The notes under the pieces: generated by a model
Seen by the model: only the letters and a program-made list of their open reading frames with translations
Databases searched by the model: none
What the model was told of the DNA's origin: nothing
In this document: positions 1-7,736 of the stretch, piece after piece
How the letters are laid out: every line of letters starts with the position of its first letter
Numbering within the stretch: position 1 is the first letter of the stretch
Assembly: GCA_902478765.1 (NCBI GenBank)
Contig: CABSMN010000012.1
Location: 1-12,909, forward strand
Source of the DNA: an uncultured Collinsella sp.
Lineage (GTDB): Bacteria; Actinomycetota; Coriobacteriia; Coriobacteriales; Coriobacteriaceae
Length of the DNA: 12,909 nucleotides
Reading direction: 5' to 3'
Translations under genes and position numbers: made by a program

Positions 1-38
1 GTTTGTCCGCCGGCGGCCTGTGCGTGTTCGCAACCCAT
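1..38 (-). CDS. Start of an unidentified gene, cut by the left edge
   Basis: Reading the minus strand from 38, an ATG opens a frame of 12 complete codons (MGCEHAQAAGGQ) with no stop before the window ends. An AAGGAG ribosome binding site lies at 45-50, six bases before the start, and a plausible promoter lies at 94-123, so this is more than a chance ATG. The N-terminus has an early cysteine and histidine (C3, H5) and is not hydrophobic, so it is not an obvious signal peptide or membrane protein. Twelve residues are too few to name a family. It reads in the same direction as the LTA-synthase-like gene, 145 bp downstream of that gene's stop, and probably has its own promoter. Confidence 0.55.
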   Translation of the reverse strand, partial: MGCEHAQAAGGQ

Positions 39-93
39 GTATGACTCCTTTGTATATGCTGGGGCCGGGGCCCCGCGATGTGACACGAGCGTC

Positions 94-123
94 ATTGTAC
101 CCTCGTTTGCGAGCGGGAGTCAT
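94..123 (-). promoter_or_regulatory. Candidate sigma-70-type promoter for the left-edge gene
   Basis: On the minus strand, ATGACT (118-123, four of six matches to TTGACA) is followed 18 bases later by TACAAT (94-99, five of six matches to TATAAT). Transcription would start near 87, giving a leader of about 50 nt that contains the GC-rich palindromic run at 61-74 and ends in the ribosome binding site at 45-50. This is pattern matching only. Confidence 0.45.
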
Positions 124-134
124 TTGCGATGCGT

Positions 135-169
135 TTGGGCCGAGCGTGCTTGCAATACGATGGGCCCAA
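135..169 (-). terminator. Weak inverted repeat after the LTA-synthase-like gene
   Basis: TTGGGCC at 135-141 is perfectly complementary to GGCCCAA at 163-169, with 21 bases between them. It lies 15 bases past the stop of the minus-strand gene. There is no T-tract on the minus-strand 3' side and the loop is long, so it is a poor intrinsic terminator and may only be a folding element. Nothing better is visible between the two minus-strand genes. Confidence 0.2.
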
Positions 170-183
170 GCGAATGGGCGGGC

Positions 184-2337
184 TTACTGAACTTTGCTGG
201 CGAACTCGAGGTATTGCATGCGCTGCAGCTTGTCGATCGTCGAGGCGTAGGGGCTGTCTTCCGATTCCAAGTCGTAGCGCAGCCCGTCGGCACCGAGATA
301 GCCGGCGACATTGATGGTGGGCACATCTGACCTTGTCGCAAGCAGGGCCTTTTGGTAATTGGTGAGCGGGGCGCCGATCTTATTAAGGGTAATGGCTGCA
401 ATCTCGTTTGCCCCGACGGTGTCGTAGACGTTGAGCTCGGTATTGCCGGCGATCTCATAGTTAGCCCAGACGAGATATGTCGACTGATAGATACGGAAAG
501 CGTGGCTTGCCGTATCTTCCTGAGGGTACAGCTCGTCGTTGAGAGTCGTTGCGGCGCTCGGCTGATGGTCGCCAAAAAAGACAAGAACAACCGGTCTGCC
601 GATGTTGCGGAGCTCGTTGATAAAGTACTCGAGGTCCCGGTCGGATGCGTTGATGCAGGTGAGATAGGTGTTGAGCGCGCTGTTGGCGCCTTCGCTGGCT
701 CCCTCGACCCAATAGTTTGTCAGCTCTTCGGCGGGAACGGTGCCATAGTCGTAGCCGCCGTGATTTTGCATCGTGACGTCAAAGATGAACTGCGGCGCTT
801 CGTCGGTTCTAAGCAGGTCGAGTATCTTGTCGTAGGTGGCGTAGTCGCATACGCCGGCATGGTAATAGGGCGCACCTTCGAAATCGCCGATTGAAAGAAA
901 GTCTCCAAAGCCCAGCTGCTGATAGATTTTATCTCGATGGTAGTTGACGGGGTTTTGCGGGTGCATAGCGGTAGTGGTATACCCAAGCTCTTTAAGGTCC
1001 TTTGCCAGGCTGTTTACGCCATTCATCTGATACAGCTGATAGGGGATCTTGCCTAATCCGACAAAGGCCGTTGTCGCTCCGGTCAAAAATTCGAATTCGG
1101 AGTTCGCCGTTCCGCCACCGGCGACCGAAGCGAGCATGGTGCCGCGAACAAGTGTGTCGGGAAGCGAGTTGTAGAATGCGGGGCCGGAGTACCCGGCCGC
1201 CTGGAGCTGCTCAAAGCACGAAAGGTCGCTAAAACTCTCGTTCATGATGGCAACAATCGTCGGCTTGATTTCATTGAACTGGGCAACGGCCGCCGCGCGC
1301 TGTTCGCTCGAGCCATATGTGCTGTCGTAGACGGCGGCGAGCTCCTGCTCGATGCTCTGCGCCTCATCGGGCGTATAGTCTTCGGGCTTCTCAATGGGCA
1401 ACTCGTTGACCATTTCGGTGAACGAAGTGATAAAACCCTGAGACGCATACGTGGTGATGGGCTGCCAACGGTCAAATCCAAAATCCAGCGCCTGCTCCAA
1501 GTCGATGTTGGAAAAGCCTGAGAGCCCCACAACGGTCACTAGCAGAAAAGCACAGAGGTTAGCGGCGATAGCGGGGAAGACATGGGTGGGCGTACGGAGC
1601 TTTCGCGGTCGGATGAGCGAAAGAAGCCCCAGGGAAATCTCCAGCAGGGCGAGAGAGGTTACGATTCCGGCGGTAAAGGTAAACTCGTATCCCTCGCTCA
1701 CTTCCATTGCGGTGCCAAGGGCCAAGATATCGCTTGGCAGGATGGCTTCGCCTTTAAACGTTATGACGAAGTGCTCGGCAATGCCAAGGACGCAACAGAC
1801 GACGGGCACGAGGACCATGACGCCTCCATGACGCTGTCCCAGCAAATAAAGGGAGAGCAGAACCGTCGCGAGCAACCCGACGGAAAACCCGAATGAGTTG
1901 GCGGGAATGCGATAGAACGTTTCGTTGCAGGCAATTTCGATTGAAACGAACGAGAGCGCTGAAACAGCGGCGATGACAAGGATGTCGCGGCAAATACAGG
2001 CAACCGTTCCCGTCGCAAGGTCGGTTTGGTCGATAAGTCCCGAAACCAAGGGCTCGACAAGAAGCATGACGGCGGCAGCACCGAGCGCCGAATAAGAAAG
2101 GACCCATAGGGAGCTGCCCTCATTTACGAGCGATTGATTCGTAATCCATGCAGCTACCATGCCGAGCGGGATGAGGAGCGTCGCGCACCAAAAGACGCGG
2201 GCAATGGGCGGCTTTTCATTGTGTTTGATTGAAAAATACACGCGCACGACGACGGTGGCCACGATAAGGACGGCGATGCATATGGGCAGATTGGCCATGC
2301 CACTCGAAGTGATTTCAAGGGGGATATCTTCGGTCAT
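184..2337 (-). CDS. LTA synthase family sulfatase-fold membrane enzyme
   Basis: This 717-residue protein is probably a membrane enzyme that moves phosphoglycerol-type groups outside the cell, as lipoteichoic acid synthases do. The N-terminal third holds about eight hydrophobic segments (roughly 15-35, 46-65, 77-100, 112-135, 148-167, 171-193, 220-243, 253-274), with an LPSD loop motif at 200-203. The extracellular domain (about 355-670) carries the family's catalytic features: NESFSD at 366-371 (metal ligand E367), GGGT at 407-410 with the likely nucleophile T410, HP at 459-460, QNHGGYD at 524-530 and GDHQ at 589-592 (D590, H591). S. aureus LtaS has five transmembrane helices, so this membrane part is larger. 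The ATG follows an AGAGGA site (2344-2349) by six bases. The fold and active site are clear; the substrate and polymer are inferred. A phosphoglycerol transferase acting on a lipoglycan is an alternative. Confidence 0.88.
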   Translation of the reverse strand: MTEDIPLEITSSGMANLPICIAVLIVATVVVRVYFSIKHNEKPPIARVFWCATLLIPLGMVAAWITNQSLVNEGSSLWVLSYSALGAAAVMLLVEPLVSGLIDQTDLATGTVACICRDILVIAAVSALSFVSIEIACNETFYRIPANSFGFSVGLLATVLLSLYLLGQRHGGVMVLVPVVCCVLGIAEHFVITFKGEAILPSDILALGTAMEVSEGYEFTFTAGIVTSLALLEISLGLLSLIRPRKLRTPTHVFPAIAANLCAFLLVTVVGLSGFSNIDLEQALDFGFDRWQPITTYASQGFITSFTEMVNELPIEKPEDYTPDEAQSIEQELAAVYDSTYGSSEQRAAAVAQFNEIKPTIVAIMNESFSDLSCFEQLQAAGYSGPAFYNSLPDTLVRGTMLASVAGGGTANSEFEFLTGATTAFVGLGKIPYQLYQMNGVNSLAKDLKELGYTTTAMHPQNPVNYHRDKIYQQLGFGDFLSIGDFEGAPYYHAGVCDYATYDKILDLLRTDEAPQFIFDVTMQNHGGYDYGTVPAEELTNYWVEGASEGANSALNTYLTCINASDRDLEYFINELRNIGRPVVLVFFGDHQPSAATTLNDELYPQEDTASHAFRIYQSTYLVWANYEIAGNTELNVYDTVGANEIAAITLNKIGAPLTNYQKALLATRSDVPTINVAGYLGADGLRYDLESEDSPYASTIDKLQRMQYLEFASKVQ

Positions 2338-2349
2338 GGACGTTCCTCT

Positions 2350-2388
2350 GTTACAGCAAATTAAGTTCAGTTATTAGATTACTGTAAC
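2350..2388. repeat. Inverted repeat GTTACAG / CTGTAAC beside the LTA-synthase-like start
   Basis: GTTACAG (2350-2356) and CTGTAAC (2382-2388) form a perfect 7-bp inverted repeat with an AT-rich 25-base centre. In the minus-strand transcript the 3' arm directly abuts the AGAGGA ribosome binding site of the LTA-synthase-like gene. It could be an operator around a promoter (TCTAAT or TAATAA on the minus strand could serve as a -10) or a leader hairpin. No clear -35 is visible. Confidence 0.4.
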
Positions 2389-2456
2389 CTTTCCAGGGCA
2401 TTTCGAGAAACAAAGCACCCGATACGCAAAGCTAAAGGTCTGCGAATCTTGTATTA

Positions 2457-2470
2457 CGAACATCTGTGCG
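2457..2470. promoter_or_regulatory. LexA (SOS) box upstream of uvrA
   Basis: CGAACATCTGTGCG matches 12 of 14 positions of the Gram-positive LexA/DinR operator CGAACATATGTTCG. The left half-site CGAAC is perfect and the right half has one change (GTGCG for GTTCG); the other mismatch is in the variable centre. It lies 61 bp before the uvrA ATG. uvrA is a classical SOS gene in E. coli and B. subtilis, which makes the match meaningful. Binding is inferred. Confidence 0.65.
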
Positions 2471-2497
2471 CGTCGAGTGCGCTAAACTCATCGGCAG

Positions 2498-2503
2498 TAT
2501 GAT
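2498..2503 (+). promoter_or_regulatory. Candidate -10 box for uvrA
   Basis: TATGAT matches TATAAT at five of six positions and would start transcription near 2510, leaving a leader of about 22 nt. No good -35 hexamer sits 16-18 bases upstream (best is TCGAGT at 2473-2478, spacer 19), so the promoter may be weak or activator-assisted. The LexA box would lie just upstream of the -35 region. TATTAC at 2452-2457 is a poorer alternative. Confidence 0.35.
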
Positions 2504-2531
2504 TCGATGCAATAGGAGGCAAGGAGCTTCC

Positions 2532-5411
2532 ATGTCTGATTCTTCTATCGTTATTCGCGGCGCTCGTGAGCACAACCTCCGTGATATCGATGTTTCCATT
2601 CCGCGTGACCAACTCGTGGTCATTACCGGTCTTTCTGGCTCGGGCAAGAGCTCGCTGGCATTTGACACTATCTATGCCGAGGGCCAGCGTCGATACGTCG
2701 AGAGCCTTTCGAGCTATGCGCGCCAGTTCTTGGGCCAGATGGACAAACCCGACTTGGATTCAATCGACGGCCTTTCGCCGGCGGTGTCGATCGACCAAAA
2801 GACGACGTCTAAAAACCCTCGCTCGACGGTTGGCACCGTAACCGAGATTTATGACTATCTGCGCCTGCTGTTCGCTCGTGTGGGCACCCCGCACTGTCCC
2901 GAATGCGGCCGCGTCATTGAGCGCCAGACGACCGACCAGGTTGCCGACAAGGTCTTGGCGGCGGGGGAGGGCCGCCGCGCGTTTGTGCTGGCACCGGTGG
3001 TGCGCGGGCGAAAAGGCGAGTACACCAAACTGTTTGAGGACCTTCGCGCCGAGGGCTTTAGCCGCGTGCGCGTTGACGGCGAAGTGCGCTCGCTCGACGA
3101 CCCGATCGATCTGGACAAAAAGTTCAAGCACGATATCGAGGTCGTAGTCGACCGCATCGTGATTCGCGAGAACTCGCTGGGCCGTATTGCCGAGTCCGTT
3201 GAACAGGCGACTGCGCTGGCGCACGGCAATGTGAACGTATACTTGCTGCCCGACCGCGACGCTCCCGAGGGGACCGAAGGCGAGTTGCTGGAGTATTCGC
3301 TGGCGTTAGCGTGCCCGGAGCATGGACACTCCATCGATGACCTGCAGCCGCGTGATTTCTCGTTCAACGCGCCCTATGGCGCGTGCCCCGACTGCGATGG
3401 CCTGGGCTTTAAGAAGACGGTCGATGCCGAGGCCCTAATCGAAGACCCCTCGAAGTCGATCGCCGACGGGGTCTTTGGCAGCCTGTTTGGCAACTCTAAC
3501 TACTATCCGCAGATTTTCGCTGCGGTCTGTAAATACTTCAAGGTGAGCGTCGATACGCCGTGGGAGGATCTGCCTCTGCGGGTGCGTCGCGCGTTTTTAG
3601 ACGGCATGGGCGACCAGAAGATTTCGGTCGACTATCAAAAGCTCGATGGACGCCGCAGCCAGTGGGACACCAAGTTCTCGGGCGTGCGCAATATCCTGTA
3701 CGAGCGCTATACCGAGACGACGAATGAGAACACCAAGGCGCGCTTGGAGAAGTACATCCGCGAGGAGCCGTGCTCGACCTGCCACGGCGCTCGTTTGCGC
3801 CCCGAGATGCTCGCCGTTACCGTAGGCGGTAAGTCCATTTACGAGGTCTGCTGCCTATCGTGCCGCGAGTCGCTCGAGTTTTTTGAGGGTTTGGAGCTTA
3901 CCGAGCGCCAACAATTTATCGGCGGGCGCATCGTCAAGGAAATCCTGGAGCGCCTGCGCTTTCTGGTCGATGTCGGACTTGACTATCTGACCCTCGACCG
4001 TGCCTCGGCGACGCTTTCCGGTGGCGAGGCCCAGCGCATTCGCCTGGCAACGCAGATCGGCGCCGGCCTCATGGGTGTTCTGTACATTTTGGACGAGCCA
4101 TCGATTGGCCTCCATCAGCGCGATAACGAGCGCCTGATCAAGACGCTTGAGCGCCTACGCGATATCGGCAATACCGTCATCGTCGTCGAGCATGATGAGG
4201 ATACGATTCGTGCTGCCGACTATGTGATCGACATGGGCCCCGGCGCGGGCGTGAACGGCGGACACGTAGTCGCGGCGGGAACGCCTGCCGATATCATGGC
4301 GTGTCCCGAGTCGATGACGGGCGCTTATCTGACCGGCAAACGAATGATCCGGGTGCCTGATGAACGGCGCAAGCCCGGTCGCGGCTGCCTTAAGATCACG
4401 GGCGCCCGCGCCAACAACCTCAAAAACGTTACCGCCAAGATCGAGTTTGGTACGCTTACGGTCGTTACCGGCGTGTCGGGATCGGGTAAGAGCTCCCTGG
4501 TTACCGACACTATCGCACCTGCCCTTACGAATGCCATTCACCGTTCGACGCGCCCTGTGGGTCCGTATAAGAAAATCGAGGGCATCGAGTGTATCGATAA
4601 GGTTATCGATATCGACCAGTCGCCGATTGGCCGCACGCCGCGTTCCAACCCTGCTACGTACATTGGCCTGTGGGATGATCTTCGCGCGCTGTTTGCGAGT
4701 ACGCCGGAGTCGAAGGCGCGCGGCTACTCGCCGGGACGTTTCTCCTTTAACGTGAGCGGCGGTCGCTGCGAAGCATGCAAGGGCGACGGACAAATTAAGA
4801 TCGAGATGCACTTCCTTCCCGATATCTATGTCCCCTGTGAGGTCTGCGGCGGCAAACGCTATAACCGCGAGACGCTTGAGGTCACCTACCGTGGTAAGAC
4901 CATCTCGGACGTGCTCGACATGAGCGTCACCGAGGCACTGGCCTTCTTTGGGAATATCCCGCAGATTAAGCGCAAGCTCCAGACGCTGTACGATGTAGGC
5001 TTGGGCTACGTGAGCCTGGGCCAGCCCGCTACGACGCTCTCGGGCGGCGAGGCGCAGCGTGTGAAGCTCGCCAAGGAGCTTCATCGACGCCAGACGGGCA
5101 AGACGTTCTATATTTTGGATGAGCCGACGACCGGCCTTCATTTTGAGGACGTCCGCCAGCTGCTCGATGTGCTGCAGCGCTTGGTCGATGCGGGCAACAC
5201 GGTGCTGGTGATTGAACACAACCTTGATGTCATCAAGGTTGCCGACCGCCTGATCGATATGGGCCCCGAGGGCGGTAACGGCGGCGGAACCGTCGTGGTT
5301 TCGGGCACACCGGAGCAGGTTGCGGACTGTCCGCAGAGTTATACGGGCAAGTTTTTGGCGCCGTTGCTCAGGCGTGACCGGGAGCGTCAGGCTCAACTTG
5401 ATGCTCAATAA
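2532..5411 (+). CDS. uvrA: UvrA, excinuclease ABC subunit A
   Basis: UvrA is the damage-recognition ATPase of nucleotide excision repair: it scans DNA as a dimer and loads UvrB. The product is 959 residues, about the usual length. It has the doubled ABC architecture: Walker [10 protein letters not shown] at 33-41 and GVSGSGKSS at 647-655, signatures LSGGEAQR at 495 and 836, and Walker B/D-loops [10 protein letters not shown] and [10 protein letters not shown]. Zinc-binding pairs are visible: CPEC (122-125), CPEH (261-264) with CPDC (285-288), CSTC, and the C-terminal CEAC with CEVC. I chose ATG 2532 because AAGGAG lies five bases upstream (2521-2526) and [16 protein letters not shown] is the normal UvrA N-terminus; the frame is open back to a GTG at 2466, which would overlap the LexA box. 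It is followed by a terminator and is probably monocistronic. uvrB is not adjacent. Confidence 0.98.
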   Translation: MSDSSIVIRGAREHNLRDIDVSIPRDQLVVITGLSGSGKSSLAFDTIYAEGQRRYVESLSSYARQFLGQMDKPDLDSIDGLSPAVSIDQKTTSKNPRSTVGTVTEIYDYLRLLFARVGTPHCPECGRVIERQTTDQVADKVLAAGEGRRAFVLAPVVRGRKGEYTKLFEDLRAEGFSRVRVDGEVRSLDDPIDLDKKFKHDIEVVVDRIVIRENSLGRIAESVEQATALAHGNVNVYLLPDRDAPEGTEGELLEYSLALACPEHGHSIDDLQPRDFSFNAPYGACPDCDGLGFKKTVDAEALIEDPSKSIADGVFGSLFGNSNYYPQIFAAVCKYFKVSVDTPWEDLPLRVRRAFLDGMGDQKISVDYQKLDGRRSQWDTKFSGVRNILYERYTETTNENTKARLEKYIREEPCSTCHGARLRPEMLAVTVGGKSIYEVCCLSCRESLEFFEGLELTERQQFIGGRIVKEILERLRFLVDVGLDYLTLDRASATLSGGEAQRIRLATQIGAGLMGVLYILDEPSIGLHQRDNERLIKTLERLRDIGNTVIVVEHDEDTIRAADYVIDMGPGAGVNGGHVVAAGTPADIMACPESMTGAYLTGKRMIRVPDERRKPGRGCLKITGARANNLKNVTAKIEFGTLTVVTGVSGSGKSSLVTDTIAPALTNAIHRSTRPVGPYKKIEGIECIDKVIDIDQSPIGRTPRSNPATYIGLWDDLRALFASTPESKARGYSPGRFSFNVSGGRCEACKGDGQIKIEMHFLPDIYVPCEVCGGKRYNRETLEVTYRGKTISDVLDMSVTEALAFFGNIPQIKRKLQTLYDVGLGYVSLGQPATTLSGGEAQRVKLAKELHRRQTGKTFYILDEPTTGLHFEDVRQLLDVLQRLVDAGNTVLVIEHNLDVIKVADRLIDMGPEGGNGGGTVVVSGTPEQVADCPQSYTGKFLAPLLRRDRERQAQLDAQ

Positions 5412-5431
5412 ATAGGCGATTCAGTTTATGG

Positions 5432-5462
5432 GCGCCATCGACTCCTTGTGATTCGATGGCGC
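5432..5462 (+). terminator. Stem-loop terminator after uvrA
   Basis: GCGCCATCGA (5432-5441) and TCGATGGCGC (5453-5462) form a perfect 10-bp stem with an 11-base loop, 20 bp after the uvrA stop. The following bases (TTGCTGTG) are only weakly T-rich. It likely separates uvrA transcription from the next three-gene unit. Confidence 0.65.
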
Positions 5463-5475
5463 TTGCTGTGTCGAA

Positions 5476-5506
5476 GTGACGTATACAGCCGAATTGGACA
5501 TATACT
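5476..5506 (+). promoter_or_regulatory. Candidate promoter of the ybaK-murJ-uvrC unit
   Basis: GTGACG (5476-5481, four of six) is followed 19 bases later by TATACT (5501-5506, five of six to TATAAT). The start point would be near 5513, giving a leader of about 30 nt. It lies just after the uvrA terminator, which fits a separate transcription unit. The spacing is slightly long. I see no LexA box here. Confidence 0.45.
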
Positions 5507-5543
5507 TAATCCTTGCGTCCGAATGCGAGGGAAAGGATATGCC

Positions 5544-6044
5544 ATGGCAAAGGCTGTAAAGACGCCAAAAACCAATGCGATGCGCGAGCTGGAAAGCGCC
5601 GGCATTTCCTATGTTCTACATACGTACGAAGACGATGGTGATGAGTCGGCGGGCCTGGGGGTCGCGATTTCGGAGCAGCTTGGCGAGGAGCCCGGACAAG
5701 GATTTAAGACCTTGGTCTGCGTGACGCCGTCCAACGACCACGTCGTGTGCTGCATCCCTGTTGCCGACGAGCTCGATCTAAAGTCCGCCGCGCGTGCCGC
5801 GGGGGAGAAGTCCTTGGCCATGATGCATGTGAAGGATTTGCTTGCGGCGACTGGCTACGTTCGCGGCGGCTGCAGTCCGGTCGGTATGAAAAAACGCTAC
5901 CGGACGCTCATTGATGAGACATGTGTCCTTTGGGATACCATTTTTATTTCGGGAGGCAAGCGTGGTTATCAGCTTGAGCTTGCACCTGATGATTTAATTG
6001 CATTTTGCGGGGCGACGGTCGCCCCGATTACGAGAGAGGACTGA
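5544..6044 (+). CDS. ybaK: YbaK/EbsC-type Cys-tRNA(Pro) deacylase
   Basis: This 166-residue protein belongs to the YbaK/EbsC family, which hydrolyses mischarged aminoacyl-tRNAs in trans, classically Cys-tRNA(Pro), as a relative of the prolyl-tRNA synthetase editing domain. Family marks: KTNAMRELE at 9-17, the FKTLV strand at 54-58 with K55 in the place of the essential lysine, the IPVADELDLK stretch at 71-80, and GYVRGGCSPVGMKK at 104-117. SGGKRGYQLEL near the C-terminus also fits. ATG 5544 is chosen because GAAAGGA (5531-5537) lies six bases upstream; the longer frame from 5448 would begin inside the uvrA terminator. It is the first gene of a tight unit; its stop is three bases before the murJ ATG. 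The family is certain; the exact tRNA specificity is inferred. Confidence 0.93.
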   Translation: MAKAVKTPKTNAMRELESAGISYVLHTYEDDGDESAGLGVAISEQLGEEPGQGFKTLVCVTPSNDHVVCCIPVADELDLKSAARAAGEKSLAMMHVKDLLAATGYVRGGCSPVGMKKRYRTLIDETCVLWDTIFISGGKRGYQLELAPDDLIAFCGATVAPITRED

Positions 6045-6047
6045 GCG

Positions 6048-7730
6048 ATGCCGCAGGAAGAATTGAAGTGCGGAGCTCATTTTGCAAAAGAATCTGCGCC
6101 TCAGACACCCTCATCCGAAGCTTCTTCGTCGCGAGACGACGCTGACGACATGGGCTCGTCGGACTACTCCACGGTTGGTCGTTCCGCCGGGCTTATGACC
6201 ATCCTGACCATCGTGTCTCGCGTCACCGGTTTTATCCGCACGTGGGCAATGGCGGCCGCTATCGGCATGTCGCTGCTCTCGTCTTCCTATCAGGTCGCCA
6301 ACAACCTGCCCAATATGCTCTACGAACTCGTGATGGGCGGCATGCTCGTGACGGCGTTTTTGCCCGTGTACATGGGCGTGAGGCGTGAGCAGGGTCGCGA
6401 GGCCTCTAACGAGTACGTGGGCAACCTGCTCGGTATTCTGCTATTGGTGCTGGGTGGCATTTCGTTGCTGGGGACCGTGTTCGCCCCGGGCTTTATCTGG
6501 ACGCAATCGTTCCTTTCGGGTGACGGCGGCAGCATGGATACCGCTGCGTTCATGTTCCGTTTCTTTGCCATCCAGATTCTGTTTTATGGTTTGGGCTCGG
6601 TGTTTTCGGGCGTCCTCAACGCACACCGCGACTACTTCTGGTCGACGTTTGCCCCGGTCCTCAACAATGTGATCGTCATTGCGAGCTTTATGGGCTTTGC
6701 GCCCGTGTCCGCACAGTTTGGCGAACGTGCCGGCATCATCTTGATTGCGGCCGGTACGACCCTCGGTGTCTTTGTTCAGATGGCATGTCAGATCCCCGCG
6801 CTTGGCAAGCACGGCGTGCATCCCCATATCCATATCGACTTTAAGGACCCCGCACTGCGCCAGACGATTGCGCTCGGTATCCCGACGCTGCTCGCCACGG
6901 TGTGCATGTTTGTCTCGACTTCTATCACCAACGCTGCTGCGCTGGTGGTCCAGCCCGAGACTGGTCCTTCCGTCATCGCCTATGCGCGCCTGTGGTACAC
7001 GCTGCCCTACGCGCTGATTGCCGCCTCGCTTTCGACGGCGCTCTATACCGAGCTCTCTCACGACGCACAGGAGAAGGATTACGACAGCGTCCGCACGGGC
7101 ATTTCGCGTGGCGTCGCCCAGATGCTGTTCTTCCTGATTCCATTCGCGCTGTACCTGATTGTCTTCGCGCGTCCGCTCAACATGATCTACTGCGCTGGCA
7201 AGTTCGATGAGTCCGGTGTGGCGCTGGTGTCGGAGTTCCTTATCTACCTGGCACTTTCCCTGCCGCTCTACGGCGTGGTCGTGCTGATGCAGAAGAGCTT
7301 CTCTGCCTTGCTCGACATGAAGCCCTATAGCCGCTATTGTCTGTATTCCGCCATCGGCCAGGCCGGCTCGGTTCTGCTGTTTGGCGTTGTGCTGGGCTTC
7401 GGTATGCCGGCAATCGCGCTTTCGTATGTCGTCGACTACGTGATCTTGGTCGGTTGCTCGCTGTGGTGGCTGCGTCGTCGTCTGCGTGGTCTTCAGGTTA
7501 AATCTATCCTGCATGGCGGTTTCTTTGGCCTTTTGCTCGGTTGCCTGGGTGCTGCCGCAGGCGCCGGCGTCATGTGGGCGCTTGAGCACTTTGTCGGGGC
7601 ACTTGGCGGCTCGATTCTGATTACTCTTGGCTACGTTTGCGTTGCGGGTGTCGTCTCGCTTGCTGTTACCTTTGGCCTTGCCGTCGTCCTTAAGATGCCC
7701 GAGGTCTCGGCGCTGATTCGTCGCAAGTAG
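6048..7730 (+). CDS. murJ: MurJ (MviN-type) lipid II flippase
   Basis: This 560-residue polytopic membrane protein is the MurJ/MviN flippase that turns lipid II across the membrane for peptidoglycan assembly. The core begins near residue 45 with the family segment SRVTGFIRTWAMA (57-69, R58 and R64 being the conserved arginines), followed by VANNLPNMLYELVMGGML (83-100) and AFLPVYM. The rest is a series of hydrophobic helices consistent with the usual 14. An unusual hydrophilic N-terminal tail of about 40 residues, rich in Ser, Asp and Glu, precedes the first helix. ATG 6048 follows GAGAGAGGA (6032-6040) by seven bases; the internal ATG at 6150 would remove the tail but has no ribosome binding site. 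There is no pseudokinase C-terminal domain of the mycobacterial kind. It starts three bases after the deacylase stop and ends in a TAG that abuts uvrC. Confidence 0.95.
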   Translation: MPQEELKCGAHFAKESAPQTPSSEASSSRDDADDMGSSDYSTVGRSAGLMTILTIVSRVTGFIRTWAMAAAIGMSLLSSSYQVANNLPNMLYELVMGGMLVTAFLPVYMGVRREQGREASNEYVGNLLGILLLVLGGISLLGTVFAPGFIWTQSFLSGDGGSMDTAAFMFRFFAIQILFYGLGSVFSGVLNAHRDYFWSTFAPVLNNVIVIASFMGFAPVSAQFGERAGIILIAAGTTLGVFVQMACQIPALGKHGVHPHIHIDFKDPALRQTIALGIPTLLATVCMFVSTSITNAAALVVQPETGPSVIAYARLWYTLPYALIAASLSTALYTELSHDAQEKDYDSVRTGISRGVAQMLFFLIPFALYLIVFARPLNMIYCAGKFDESGVALVSEFLIYLALSLPLYGVVVLMQKSFSALLDMKPYSRYCLYSAIGQAGSVLLFGVVLGFGMPAIALSYVVDYVILVGCSLWWLRRRLRGLQVKSILHGGFFGLLLGCLGAAAGAGVMWALEHFVGALGGSILITLGYVCVAGVVSLAVTFGLAVVLKMPEVSALIRRK

Positions 7731-7736
7731 GTGCGC

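Noticed and set aside
61..74. GC-only palindromic run GGGGCCGGGGCCCC as a terminator
   Set aside because: No T-tract on either strand, and it lies within the predicted leader of the left-edge gene, where a terminator is not expected.
2466..2531. N-terminal extension of UvrA from GTG 2466
   Set aside because: It would overlap the LexA box and candidate -10, has no ribosome binding site, and the added 22 residues are not UvrA-like. ATG 2532 has AAGGAG at the right distance.
4155..5408. A 417-codon open frame on the minus strand inside uvrA
   Set aside because: Also codon-aligned with uvrA, whose plus-strand product has every family motif; the antisense product has none.
5448..5543. N-terminal extension of the YbaK-type protein
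   Set aside because: The start would lie inside the uvrA terminator stem-loop and upstream of the candidate promoter; ATG 5544 has a good ribosome binding site and gives the normal family length.
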